Shown here: piece by piece, positions 15,573-24,470 of the stretch
Layout of the letters: the number at the start of each line of letters is the position of its first letter
Numbering within the stretch: position 1 is the stretch's first letter
Assembly: GCA_029262235.1 (NCBI GenBank)
Contig: JAJCZU010000003.1
Coordinates: forward strand, 496,001 to 560,000
Direction of reading: 5' to 3'
DNA length: 64,000 bases
Source: Candidatus Eiseniibacteriota bacterium
Lineage (GTDB): Bacteria; Orphanbacterota; Orphanbacteria; Orphanbacterales; Orphanbacteraceae
Notes under the pieces: model-generated
The model's database searches: none
Told to the model about the DNA's origin: nothing
The model's input: only the letters and a program-made list of their open reading frames with translations
Position numbers and translations under genes: made by a program

Positions 15573-17327
15573 ATGACGGAGAAACGGACATTTCGCTGGG
15601 AGGCGTGGGCTGTCTTCGGGCTCGCAATGATCGCGCGCCTCGTTTATCTGCGTTCGATCGCGGACGAGCCGCTCTATCTCGTGCCCCAGGTCGACGCGCG
15701 CCTCTACTGGGAGACCGCGCTTTCGATCGTGCGCGGGGAGGCGCAGGACGCCGTCTTCTATCTACCGCCGTTCTACTCGTGGTTCCTTGCGTCGATCGTG
15801 CGGATCACGGGCGAAGACGTGGGCGCGGTGCGTCATGTGCTCGCGTTCGTCGCCGCGCTCGCCGCGCCGGTGACGCTGCTGCTCGCCGAGCCCGTTGTCG
15901 GCCGCACGCGCGCACTCGGCGCCGGTGTGATCGTGGCGCTCGCGGCACCCGCCGTTTTCTACAGCACCGAACTCGTGACCGCGTCGCTCGTGCTCGTGCT
16001 GAACGTCGCCGCGCTTTATGTGCTCGCGCGCAGCGAACGCGGCACCGGGTTCGCCGGCTACGGTCTTGCCGGGTTGCTGCTTGGTGTTTCCGCGATCACG
16101 CATCCGTCCATTCTACTGTTCCCGCTTCTGCTCGCGATTCGCTATCGCACGAACTGGCGCGCGATCGCGCTTCTCGTGCTCGGCCTCTTTCTCGCCGTGC
16201 TCCCGGTCACGCTGCACAACGCGCTCGGCGGTGACGCGGCGCTCGTTTCGACCAACGGGGGAGTCAACTTCTACCTCGGGAATCACGCGGGCGCCGACGG
16301 AAAGAGCGCCGTCGCCCCCGACCTGCCGAACGAGCCGGGCGACGCACGGCGAACTGCTGATGCCATCGCTCGCGCCGCGGTCCCGTACGAAATCGGGCCG
16401 CGCGACGTCTCGCGCTTCTGGATGAACCGCGCCACGAGCTGGATCCGCGCGAATCCGGGCGACTGGGCGCGCCTTACGTTCCGGCGCCTCATCTACGCCC
16501 TGAACGCGCACGAGATCTCCGACAACATCGACTTCTACGGCACGGCCGAGCAGAGCCTGCCGCTGCGCGCCATGCCGGTTCGCTTCGGGCTTCTGATCGC
16601 GCTCAGTCTCGCGGGGCTCCCCGTACTTCTGCGCGAACGCCAGGGGAGGCTGCTCGCGCTCTACGCGCTTGCCGTTCTCATTCCACTGCTTCTGTTCTTC
16701 GTAGTGGGGCGTTTTCGTCTCGCGCTGCTGCCGTTTCTCGCGGTTGCGGGATCGGTCGGGCTCTTCGAACTCGGGCGCACGCTGCGCAAATGGCGGCATC
16801 GCCTGCAGCGCAAAGAACTCGTGCGCGCGCCCGTGCTCTTCGCCGCCGGTCTCGTGCTGGCGTATCTCAGCGTGTTCGACGTGAACGAAGATCGAAGCTG
16901 GCATTACTATTATCTCTCGGGCGACGCGACGTATCGTCACGGGAATCCGCTCCGCGCCGTCGAGTACTTCGAGCAGGCGCAGTCACGCAATCCTGAAAGC
17001 CCGCTCGTCCGCAACGCGCTCGGGTTCGCGTATGCAGAGACAGGGCAGCGCCTCGATCAGGCGGAAGATCTCGTGCGTGGCGCGCTCGACCGCGAGCCGG
17101 GGCGCCGGCGCTTCTACCTCGACAGCCTCGGCTGGATCCTGTTCAAGCAGGGGAAGAACCGCGAGGCGGCAACCGCGTTCGAGCAGGCGATCCCGCTCTT
17201 CGGGCCGGGGGAGGAGGCGAGCAAAGCCGAAGCGCTCACCCATCTCGCGGCCGTGCGCGAGGCGCAGGGGCGTACCGGCGATGCGCAGCGCCTGCGGGCC
17301 GAGGCCGGCAGGCTCATGGCGCCCTAG
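15573..17327 (+). CDS. GT-C-type membrane glycosyltransferase with C-terminal TPRs
   Basis: The 584-residue product from ATG 15573 has about ten hydrophobic segments in its first 440 residues. Its first periplasmic loop carries Q-V-D-A-R-L-Y-W-E, as in GT39/ArnT-like lipid-sugar transferases (PMT_2 type). The last 130 residues form soluble TPR helices (A-V-E-Y-F-E-Q-A; G-K-N-R-E-A-A-T-A-F-E-Q-A). It probably transfers a sugar from a polyprenyl carrier to protein or lipid on the outer face of the membrane. No strong ribosome site is seen before 15573, and an in-frame GTG at 15534 is an alternative. tRNA-Lys follows 89 bp downstream. Confidence 0.8.
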   Translation: MTEKRTFRWEAWAVFGLAMIARLVYLRSIADEPLYLVPQVDARLYWETALSIVRGEAQDAVFYLPPFYSWFLASIVRITGEDVGAVRHVLAFVAALAAPVTLLLAEPVVGRTRALGAGVIVALAAPAVFYSTELVTASLVLVLNVAALYVLARSERGTGFAGYGLAGLLLGVSAITHPSILLFPLLLAIRYRTNWRAIALLVLGLFLAVLPVTLHNALGGDAALVSTNGGVNFYLGNHAGADGKSAVAPDLPNEPGDARRTADAIARAAVPYEIGPRDVSRFWMNRATSWIRANPGDWARLTFRRLIYALNAHEISDNIDFYGTAEQSLPLRAMPVRFGLLIALSLAGLPVLLRERQGRLLALYALAVLIPLLLFFVVGRFRLALLPFLAVAGSVGLFELGRTLRKWRHRLQRKELVRAPVLFAAGLVLAYLSVFDVNEDRSWHYYYLSGDATYRHGNPLRAVEYFEQAQSRNPESPLVRNALGFAYAETGQRLDQAEDLVRGALDREPGRRRFYLDSLGWILFKQGKNREAATAFEQAIPLFGPGEEASKAEALTHLAAVREAQGRTGDAQRLRAEAGRLMAP

Positions 17328-17416
17328 ATCGCGTCCCATTCCCCGTCTTGACCTGCCGGGCACCCGGTGCTACCGTTTCTTTTCTGCTTTCCAGCGAATC
17401 CAGCGCGATTCCTTAC

Positions 17417-17489
<73 letters not shown>

Positions 17490-17606
17490 CTTTCTCTCGT
17501 CTCCTTCTGCACGATTCCCGGCGCCTCAAACGTTCGTGGTATCATGGGAACCGACCCTTTCGTCAGCCTCTGCAACACGATCTGGCACCCATTCCGGAGA
17601 GAGACG

Positions 17607-18287
17607 ATGCGTTCCTGCCCGTTCCCTGTCATCTTCATTGCGCTTTCGATCTTCGTGCTCGCGCCCGCGCTCGTGCTCACGCTCGCGTCCGCTCCTGCAT
17701 TCGCGCAAAACCCCGGGCTCGGTTTCAGCAGCGCCGCCGACCTTTACTGTGGTTTCGAGCGCGATCTCGATCTCGCGATCCCGGCGCCCGGCACGCTCGT
17801 CAACTCGTCCGTTTTCGTAGGCGGCACCGACGGCTATTTCAGCCTCGCGTGCACCTTCTGCGTGAGTGACAAGAACGCGATCGACGTCGGTTCCATGAGT
17901 GTGATCGAACAGATGCCGCCGTCATGGACGATTTCGTCGCTCGAAAATTCCGAAGACAACGATTCGCTGCCCGTCGCCGCGTCGATCCAGTCACAGTTTC
18001 CGAACTACGTGTGCTGGCGCCTCAGCGGCGCTGACTTCACCTTCGCGAGCCCGTTCTTCGCGCCCGACGAAATGTTCACGCTGAGCATTACCGCGAACGC
18101 CGATTTCCAGTTCGTGCTCGATGCCCAGAACAGCGGCTGGTTCAAAACCGACCTCAGCTCCGGCGACTTCGACGTATGCGACAGCCTGCACACCGTCGGC
18201 AGCTCGCCGTTCGTCGGCGTGAGCGGCCCGGCGATCGCCGTGGAACAGGAAACGAGCTGGAGCGGAGTGAAGAAGCTCTTTCGGTAA
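17607..18287 (+). CDS. Secreted protein of unknown function with S-W-x-x-V-K-x-L-F-R tail
   Basis: ATG 17607 has GGAGAGAG upstream and opens a clear signal peptide (I-F-I-A-L-S-I-F-V-L-A-P-A-L, cleavage after A-F-A). The frame also runs upstream into the tRNA, but that part is not protein-like. The mature region (about 195 residues) is beta-rich with a few cysteines and matches no family I recognise. It ends with E-T-S-W-S-G-V-K-K-L-F-R. An almost identical tail closes the unrelated secreted lamin-tail protein at 59196-59816, suggesting a shared C-terminal signal. Confidence 0.75.
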   Translation: MRSCPFPVIFIALSIFVLAPALVLTLASAPAFAQNPGLGFSSAADLYCGFERDLDLAIPAPGTLVNSSVFVGGTDGYFSLACTFCVSDKNAIDVGSMSVIEQMPPSWTISSLENSEDNDSLPVAASIQSQFPNYVCWRLSGADFTFASPFFAPDEMFTLSITANADFQFVLDAQNSGWFKTDLSSGDFDVCDSLHTVGSSPFVGVSGPAIAVEQETSWSGVKKLFR

Positions 18288-18310
18288 GACACGCGTGCTA
18301 GAGAGAGGGG

Positions 18311-18333
18311 GGCGCCCGCCAGGCACGGGCGCC
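18311..18333. terminator. Hairpin between convergent genes
   Basis: GGCGCCCG (18311-18318) pairs with CGGGCGCC (18326-18333) across a 7-nt loop, between two converging stop codons. There is no T-run, so it is a candidate bidirectional terminator only. Confidence 0.5.
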
Positions 18334-18349
18334 GATCCCCCGCCCACCG

Positions 18350-19567
18350 TCAGCGCACGAGAGTGGTTCGCCTGACCTCGGACACGCCTTCACTTTCAAG
18401 CCGAAAGAAGTAGACGCCGGACGCGACCCCCGCGCCGGCGTCGTTCGTGCCGTTCCAGGTCGCCTCGTACGCCCCGGGCGCGCGCGATTCATGAACGAGA
18501 GAGCGCACACGCCGGCCGGCAACATCGTGCACGGTGAGCTGCACATTGCCGGGCGCACCCAGCGTGTACGCGATTGTCGTAAGCGGATTGAACGGGTTCG
18601 GGCGCGCGTTCCCGAGTTCGACGCGCGCGCGCGGCGCTTCGCTCCCGGCGCCACCCCCCACGCCCGTTGCCGCAAGCGGCGTGATCACGCGGATGCGCTG
18701 CACGCCATATTCGGTCACGTACACCCTCCCGTCGGCCGTCACCCAGATACCGTTCGGGGCCATGAACTTCGCCGAGTCCGCCGGGCCGTCCACGTATCCC
18801 CATGCGCCCGTTCCCGCGTAATCGAATACTTCGCCGGTCGCGACCGGGATGCGATGCGTCTTGTTGTCGCCGTTCGTGATGTAGAGCGAGCCGTCGTGGT
18901 AGTCCATGAGCCCGCACGCCCACGCCTGGACCAGCCCGTCGACATGCGCGAGCCAGGTCACTGTGGTGCTTTCACTTTCGACCACTTTGTAGATGTTGCC
19001 GTCGTGCGCGCTCGCCACGTAGATGTTCTCGTTCTCGTCGACCGCGATTCCGTTCGGCCGGTTGAATACCGCGTCGTTTGACACGGGGATCTTCGTACCG
19101 TCGGGCAGTACTTTCGTGACCGATGTCTGGTCGGCCACATACAGGTTGCCGCTCGGGCCGAACGCGATCCCCGTGGGGCCGCTGAAGCCGTTCGCAAGTG
19201 TTGTTGCCGTGCCGTCCGGCTTTACTTTTCGAATGGGACCCGCGAACGTTGCACGCGCGACGTACAGCGTTTCCCCCGTCGCGTCGAACGTCATGCCTCG
19301 GCTCTGCGACATGCCCGTTGCGAAGATCGAGATCGTGCTGTCCGGCGTGATCTTGCGAACAACCGTGTCGCTCCCCTCGCACGACACATACACGTTACCT
19401 GCGCCATCGACCGCTACGTCCCCGTTCGTATTGATCCCCGTTACGATCGTGCTCACGGTCTGCGCCGCTGCCGGGCTCGCGAGCGGCCCCGCGATCACGA
19501 TCATCCCGATGCCAGCGAGGCACGTGATCGCTCCTGTCTTCATGATTCTGAACAGCACCCGTTTCAT
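18350..19567 (-). CDS. Secreted NHL/SMP-30-like propeller protein with FlgD-like C-terminal domain
   Basis: This 405-residue protein starts at an ATG with AGGAGGG upstream on the minus strand. A signal peptide (cleavage near A-A-A-Q) is followed by NHL-type propeller repeats with D-G-A-G-N-V-Y-V, G-P-S-G-N-L-Y-V-A-D and N-G-I-A-V-D-E-N-E-N signatures. The last 90 residues form the FlgD-like domain (N-P-F-N-P-L-T-T-I-A-Y, G-V-A-S-G-V-Y-F-F-R-L). No catalytic residues are apparent. It is probably exported and anchored or sorted by its C-terminal domain. Confidence 0.87.
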   Translation of the reverse strand: MKRVLFRIMKTGAITCLAGIGMIVIAGPLASPAAAQTVSTIVTGINTNGDVAVDGAGNVYVSCEGSDTVVRKITPDSTISIFATGMSQSRGMTFDATGETLYVARATFAGPIRKVKPDGTATTLANGFSGPTGIAFGPSGNLYVADQTSVTKVLPDGTKIPVSNDAVFNRPNGIAVDENENIYVASAHDGNIYKVVESESTTVTWLAHVDGLVQAWACGLMDYHDGSLYITNGDNKTHRIPVATGEVFDYAGTGAWGYVDGPADSAKFMAPNGIWVTADGRVYVTEYGVQRIRVITPLAATGVGGGAGSEAPRARVELGNARPNPFNPLTTIAYTLGAPGNVQLTVHDVAGRRVRSLVHESRAPGAYEATWNGTNDAGAGVASGVYFFRLESEGVSEVRRTTLVR

Positions 19568-19615
19568 ATTCCCTCCTGATTGCTCATGACACTTCGTGCG
19601 AACTGGCGGCCGCCC

Positions 19616-19657
19616 GAGATCCGTCTCGAGATCCGTTTCGAGATCCGTCTCGAGATC
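19616..19657. repeat. 12-bp tandem repeat x 3.5
   Basis: GAGATCCGTYTC is repeated at 19616, 19628 and 19640, with a half unit at 19652. Each unit is imperfectly palindromic (GAGA...TCTC), and the unit junctions form CTCGAG twice. It lies between the divergent NHL and AraC genes, about 50 bp from the NHL start, so it could be an operator or just unstable sequence. Confidence 0.8.
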
Positions 19658-19816
19658 AGGCGCCGCGTGTCATGCCATTTTCCGCCGTTTCCGCCGCGAA
19701 ATCGTCTGCAGGCGTGGGGAAGAGGTCTGTTCCCATGGGGATTGACGCAATTCGGCTGTTTATCGCGGATGCTGGGCCTTTACAATGGAGAGCGGCAGCC
19801 ACGGAGGACTTGATAC

Positions 19817-21112
19817 GTGCAGGCAATCGATCTCGGTCACACGGGTATTTTCGGCGTCCTGATTCTGTTCGGCGTCTTTCAGGGGTACGCGCTCGCGACC
19901 GTGTTTCTGCTCCGGGGGCGGGGCGATCGCGTCGCGAACCGCCTGCTCGCGCTGCTCATTCTGTTGATCACGCTGCATCTGACCGAGATTTTCATGGACG
20001 TGACCGGCATGCTGGCCCGTTTCGCGCACTTAAGTGCCGCCACCTTCCCGCTGCTCTTTCTGATCGGCCCCGCGTTCTATCTGTACCTGCTGCGGCTCTC
20101 GGGGACGCGCTTCCGGGTGCGCTGGCACTGGGTGCTGCACCTCATTCCCGCGGCGCTCTGCGTGTCTGTCGTGCTGCCGTGGTACCAGGCGCCGCTCGCG
20201 GCGAAAATCGCCTATCACACCTCGAAAACCTGGGGCGGGCACGCCGAGCTCGATCTCGCGACGTATCTGCTCCTGTTCGTGAACGTGCTGCAGAACATCG
20301 GCTACGCGTTCTTCGCCGAGCGCCTGCTGAAGCGAAGAGAGGGCGTGATCGCGCGGTACGTTGCCGACAACTCCGTGCTTTACAGCCTGCGCGCCCTTCG
20401 CAAAATCGCGCGTGCGTTCTCCGCGTATGCCGCCGGTTACCTGCTGCTTTTCGCCGCGCTTCTCGTCTGGGGGAAGTACTCGGCCGAAGTCGACACCGTG
20501 TGGCTCGTGATGATCGCGCTCTTCTGGCAGGTGCTCGGATACTCCGCGATCGACCAGCCTGAGATGTTTGCCGAAGTGCTGCGAACGCAGGGCGACGAAG
20601 AGGCGAGTGACGAGGAGGTGAGTGGCGAAGAGCCGGACAGCGATGCGCCCACGCGCAGCATTGATATCACGCCTGACGAGGCTCCTGCGAAGTCCGAGCC
20701 GCGTTCCGCAAGTTCTTCACCAGCGAAGTATGCCAAGGCCGCTCTCACCGCCGAGCAGTCGCGCGACATCATGCGGAACGTACGTCGCGTCATGGAGAAG
20801 GATCGCCTTTACCTCGACGGCGAACTGAAGCTGCTCGATGTCGCCCGCGCGCTGACTGTTTCCCAGCACAATCTTTCGCAGGCCATCAATCGTGAGAGCG
20901 AAGGCACGTTTCTCGAGCTCGTGAACCGCTATCGCGTGGAAGAGGCGAAGCGCATTCTCGAAGATCCCGCGAGCGATCACCTGACCGTGCTCGCCGTTGC
21001 GTTCGACGCCGGCTTCAACAACAAGGCGTCGTTCAATCAGGCTTTCAAGAAGTACACGGCGTGGACGCCTTCCGCATGGCGCAAGGCGCGCGGAGCGGAG
21101 CGGTCGGCGTGA
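19817..21112 (+). CDS. Membrane-bound AraC-family transcriptional regulator
   Basis: This 431-residue protein starts at GTG 19817 with GGAGG at 19803-19807. The first ~240 residues contain about seven hydrophobic helices (G-V-L-I-L-F-G-V-F-Q-G; L-A-L-L-I-L-L-I-T-L-H-L), followed by an acidic Ser/Glu linker. A C-terminal AraC DNA-binding domain shows L-D-V-A-R-A-L-T-V-S-Q-H-N-L-S-Q and the second helix pair V-A-F-D-A-G-F-N-N-K-A-S-F-N-Q-A-F-K-K-Y-T. This 7TM-AraC layout is common in the Bacteroidota/FCB group and suggests direct sensing of a membrane signal. Its targets are unknown; the divergent secreted propeller gene is the nearest candidate. Confidence 0.9.
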   Translation: MQAIDLGHTGIFGVLILFGVFQGYALATVFLLRGRGDRVANRLLALLILLITLHLTEIFMDVTGMLARFAHLSAATFPLLFLIGPAFYLYLLRLSGTRFRVRWHWVLHLIPAALCVSVVLPWYQAPLAAKIAYHTSKTWGGHAELDLATYLLLFVNVLQNIGYAFFAERLLKRREGVIARYVADNSVLYSLRALRKIARAFSAYAAGYLLLFAALLVWGKYSAEVDTVWLVMIALFWQVLGYSAIDQPEMFAEVLRTQGDEEASDEEVSGEEPDSDAPTRSIDITPDEAPAKSEPRSASSSPAKYAKAALTAEQSRDIMRNVRRVMEKDRLYLDGELKLLDVARALTVSQHNLSQAINRESEGTFLELVNRYRVEEAKRILEDPASDHLTVLAVAFDAGFNNKASFNQAFKKYTAWTPSAWRKARGAERSA

Positions 21113-21262
21113 AGTCTTCCGCTCCGTCGCCGGCCCCCGGGAGCCCCGCCCTAGATTTCCGCCCCCGAATGAGGCGGCTTCTTAAGTAGAAATCGTTCTT
21201 ATGGAAAAGAGTTGCCAACGCTCATATTCTGTAACTACAGAAGCTCCGAATTGAGGGGCCCG

Positions 21263-21370
21263 GTGGTGTGTCATTGCTTCCGGGAGAGCGATGACGTGAT
21301 CCGCCTGATCTCAGTACGAAAAGCCACGCCAAAGGAACGTCGTGTCTACGTGCGAAAGGGGAAGCCATGA
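21263..21370 (+). pseudogene. BrnT toxin remnant (C-terminal fragment)
   Basis: The frame reads V-V-C-H-C-F-R-E, then V-I-R-L-I-S-V-R-K-A-T and E-R-R, which is the conserved C-terminal end of BrnT ribonuclease toxins (family pattern V-V-V-H-T ... I-R-I-I-S-A-R-K-A-T ... E-R). It stops at 21368-21370, overlapping the antitoxin ATG exactly as in intact brnTA operons. Only about 254 bp separate it from the upstream AraC stop, and the frame before 21263 does not resemble BrnT. The N-terminal half and its catalytic residues are gone, so the toxin should be inactive. Confidence 0.72.
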
Positions 21371-21612
21371 AAAAGGAATACGACTTTTCCAGGATGAAGG
21401 GGAGGCGGAACCGATACGCGGGACGCCTCAAGAAGCAGATCACGATTCGCCTCGGCGTCGACGTGCTCGAGTATTTCAAGGCGATGTCCGCCGAGACCGG
21501 TATTCCGTATCAGAATCTCATTAATCTCTACCTGAGGGATTGTGTCCTGAAGGGGAGGCGCCCTCTGCGACCGGAGACGAACGAGACCGAATACGATGCG
21601 CCTGGTTCGTGA
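21367..21612 (+). CDS. brnA: BrnA-family antitoxin
   Basis: This 81-residue protein has the BrnA layout: basic N terminus with L-K-K-Q-I-T-I-R-L, a ribbon-helix-helix-like strand, then V-L-E-Y-F-K-A-M-S-A-E-T-G-I-P-Y-Q and N-L-I-N-L-Y-L-R-D-C. In known systems BrnA neutralises BrnT and represses their joint operon by binding DNA. Here the start overlaps the stop of a truncated BrnT fragment, so the antitoxin appears orphaned. It may survive as a DNA-binding regulator or protect against a related toxin elsewhere (inference). Confidence 0.88.
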   Translation: MKKEYDFSRMKGRRNRYAGRLKKQITIRLGVDVLEYFKAMSAETGIPYQNLINLYLRDCVLKGRRPLRPETNETEYDAPGS

Positions 21613-21717
21613 AGGTGGGCGACATGTCCATGACACAGAATTCTGTCTCGATTCGGCCGGCACGTCCACTCGACGGAGGCTTTAACTCCTGCGCTCTCTC
21701 TTACATCAACAGGTGAA

Positions 21718-24405
21718 TCAGCCGCGGCCGCCGGTGCGGTCCGCGAGCATACGCACCACCTTTGCCCGCTCCTCGAGACCTTCCCGGCGCGTGTCCGCAT
21801 AAATCTCGGTCAGAGTCCCGGCCTTCTCCATCTCGTCCAGAACGGCGAGGCAGCGATCGAACGTTTCCCGCGATTTCTCGAGCCGGATGACGATTTCGTC
21901 CTCGCCGACTTCGCCGTCCTCGCCGGCATCGCCCGCTTCGTTCGAAGCGAGAAGCTGATGAAGGGCCGCGATCTGAAAGAGCTGAATCGCGAAGTTGCCC
22001 TGGAAAGTCGACCGTGCTTCGATGGCGATGAGCTCCTGCTGGAGCGCCGCCGAGCGCTCTGCGTGGCCGAGCGCCTCGCGCAGATTCGTTTCTGTTCGGC
22101 GACCGGCGTCGGCGAGATCGCCGTGCGCTCCCGCGAGCGCGTTCCTGAGTTCGATGTTCTCGGGGTTCTCGGCCGCGAGCGCCTTGCGGATCTCGACCGC
22201 CCGCTCGAGAAGCGCGAAACCCTCACTCGACTCCGGAGTGTCGACGATCACTTTGCCGAGATGACCGTAGGCGAGCGCGACGCCCTCGCGGGCGGTGCGG
22301 TCCATCGGATCGCGTGACTGCAGGGCTTCGCTGACTTCGATTGCACGCCGGAGCGTGGCGACCGCCTCTTCGACCTCGCCATGACGGTGCAGCGAAAGCC
22401 CGAGCTGCACACCGGTGCTGCGGAGCGTTTTCCCCACGCGCGGGTGGCCCGGGTACTGTTCGTGCAGTGGCTCGAGCAGCGCGAACGCCTGACGAAGGAG
22501 CTCGATCGAGGACGCCCAGTCCATGCGAAAGCGATAGAAGTCGCACTCGTAGTTCAGGGTCGACGCGAGCAGGAGTCGTGGCTCGAGTTCGTCGGGGTGC
22601 TCGCGGACGACCGCTTCGAGATCGGCGCGTGCGTCTTCCAGCATTGCTTTCCCTTCGTCAAGACGTCCCGCCCATATGAGCGACCAGCCGTACGCACTCC
22701 GGAACTGCGCGCGATCTTGAAACGCGCGCGCGTGCGCCGGCTCCCGTTCGAGAACCTCGCCCAGCATCCGGACCGCGCTTTCGCTCTCGCGGAACATGTC
22801 CTCGTTGCGGCCCGACCAGGAGAGAACGTTCGCGAGCCGCCCGCGGCTGTGCGCGACGAGATACGTGTGCTCGAGATCACGGGGATCGAGCGCGAGCACC
22901 TGTTCACGAATTGCGAGCGCCCTTTCGTAGCTCGCGAGCGAGGCTCCGAGATCACCGAGGTTGGGGTAGTTCGGATCGCCCTGCACTTCACCGACGCGCT
23001 CGAATCCCTCGGCGATTTCGAGTTGCAGCGCCTGATCGTGCGCGCCCTGGGCTTCGAGCTGGTTCAGATAGCGGAGCGCCGTATCGACGAGTTCACGCCG
23101 CGCCTCGGTCGTGCCCGGAACGTCACGGATCGCGTCATGCAGTCGAATGAGTTGCGTGTTCGCGATCGACCGCACGTCCTCGAAGCGCTGCTCGGCGATG
23201 CGCGTCTGGCGCAGCGTCGCGAGGACGCCGGCTGCGATGATCGCAACAATCCCAGCGCTGACGGCGACACCGACGCGATTGCGGGAAACGAACTTCCCGA
23301 GACGATAGATCGCGCTGTCCGCTCTTGCCTGCACGGGCTGCCCGGCCAGATGACGTGCGATGTCCTGCGCGAGCTCGCGCGCGGAACCGGTGCGTCTCGC
23401 GAGGTCGCGATGCATGGCCGTTGCAACGATCGTGTCGAGATCGCCGCGCAGTTTCCGTCCCCACGCATGCCGCGCAGTGGACGACGGTCCGGGGGGCGTC
23501 GTTTCGCAGACGAGTTGTTCGAGCTGGTGCGGCGTCTTGTCGCTCGTTTCATATGGCGGGCGTCCGGCCAGCAGTTCGTAGAGCAGCACGCCGAGCGCGT
23601 ACACGTCCGACTGCGTCGTGACCGACTCGCCGCGCAGTTGTTCGGGGCTCGCGTAGCCGGGCGTCATCGCGCGGTTCTGCGTGAGAGTCGGCGGCCCGGT
23701 TTCGTGCGACGGATCGAACAGCTTCGCGATGCCGAAGTCGAGCAGCTTCACGACACCATCTTCGGCCACGAGGATGTTAGAAGGCTTGAGATCGCGATGA
23801 ATGACGAGGCTGTTGTGCGCATACTGCACCGCATTGCAGACGTGCATGAACAGCCCGAGCCGATCCGCGAGCGACAGGTTGCGCTTCTCGCAGTACTGTG
23901 TGAGGGGTTCCCCTTCGATGAACTCCATCGCGAGATAGGGGAGTCCGTCTTCGAGAAGGCCGCCGCCGAGAAGTCGCGCGATGTTCGGATGTTCGAGGCG
24001 GGCGAGGATCTGCCGTTCCGTTTCGAACCGCTGCACCGCGCCGGGGTCGACCCCCCGCACGAACTTGATCGCGACCCGCTGCTCGAAGTCGCCTTCGTCG
24101 CGCCCGGCAAGATACACCGCGCCCATTCCGCCGCTTCCCAGATGGCGCTCCAGACGGTACGGCCCGACACGGCGCCCGACGTTCGAATCGCGATCGGGCT
24201 GCGTGTCCTCGAAGGGGGAGAGGAAGTCGCTGTCGTGTTCGGTTCGATCGTGCGCGGCGAGAAGCGATGCGGTTTCGGCGCGCAGTGTTTCGTCACCGCC
24301 GCACGCCTTGTCCAGGTAACGTTCGAGGTCGCGCGCCGGAAGCTCCAGAGCTTCGGCGAAGATCCGTTTCACGTTCTCCCAGGTTTGTTCGTCCAGAATG
24401 CTCAT
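21718..24405 (-). CDS. Ser/Thr protein kinase with TM segment and C-terminal TPR region
   Basis: This 895-residue kinase has a glycine loop L-G-S-G-G-M-G at 89-95, Lys114 in V-A-I-K, H-R-D-L-K-P-S-N at 203-210, D-F-G at 223-225 and S-P-E at 253-255, so the catalytic set is complete. An N-terminal helical region (residues 1-60) resembles that of other ECF-linked kinases. One membrane segment lies at about 378-397, followed by roughly 480 residues of TPR-like helices predicted to be periplasmic. The ECF sigma gene lies 65 bp upstream on the same strand, so the two are probably co-transcribed. The kinase may control that sigma factor by phosphorylation. Confidence 0.92.
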   Translation of the reverse strand: MSILDEQTWENVKRIFAEALELPARDLERYLDKACGGDETLRAETASLLAAHDRTEHDSDFLSPFEDTQPDRDSNVGRRVGPYRLERHLGSGGMGAVYLAGRDEGDFEQRVAIKFVRGVDPGAVQRFETERQILARLEHPNIARLLGGGLLEDGLPYLAMEFIEGEPLTQYCEKRNLSLADRLGLFMHVCNAVQYAHNSLVIHRDLKPSNILVAEDGVVKLLDFGIAKLFDPSHETGPPTLTQNRAMTPGYASPEQLRGESVTTQSDVYALGVLLYELLAGRPPYETSDKTPHQLEQLVCETTPPGPSSTARHAWGRKLRGDLDTIVATAMHRDLARRTGSARELAQDIARHLAGQPVQARADSAIYRLGKFVSRNRVGVAVSAGIVAIIAAGVLATLRQTRIAEQRFEDVRSIANTQLIRLHDAIRDVPGTTEARRELVDTALRYLNQLEAQGAHDQALQLEIAEGFERVGEVQGDPNYPNLGDLGASLASYERALAIREQVLALDPRDLEHTYLVAHSRGRLANVLSWSGRNEDMFRESESAVRMLGEVLEREPAHARAFQDRAQFRSAYGWSLIWAGRLDEGKAMLEDARADLEAVVREHPDELEPRLLLASTLNYECDFYRFRMDWASSIELLRQAFALLEPLHEQYPGHPRVGKTLRSTGVQLGLSLHRHGEVEEAVATLRRAIEVSEALQSRDPMDRTAREGVALAYGHLGKVIVDTPESSEGFALLERAVEIRKALAAENPENIELRNALAGAHGDLADAGRRTETNLREALGHAERSAALQQELIAIEARSTFQGNFAIQLFQIAALHQLLASNEAGDAGEDGEVGEDEIVIRLEKSRETFDRCLAVLDEMEKAGTLTEIYADTRREGLEERAKVVRMLADRTGGRG

Positions 24406-24470
24406 GAACCTCGCCGTATTTCGAAACGTGTGCCTTCAATAGAAGAACCGCAAAACATCCGCCGACGGGA

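Noticed and set aside
21113-21262. Possible full-length BrnT toxin upstream of BrnA
   Set aside because: Only 254 bp separate the AraC stop and the antitoxin start, less than a full toxin gene, and the frame before 21263 lacks BrnT motifs.
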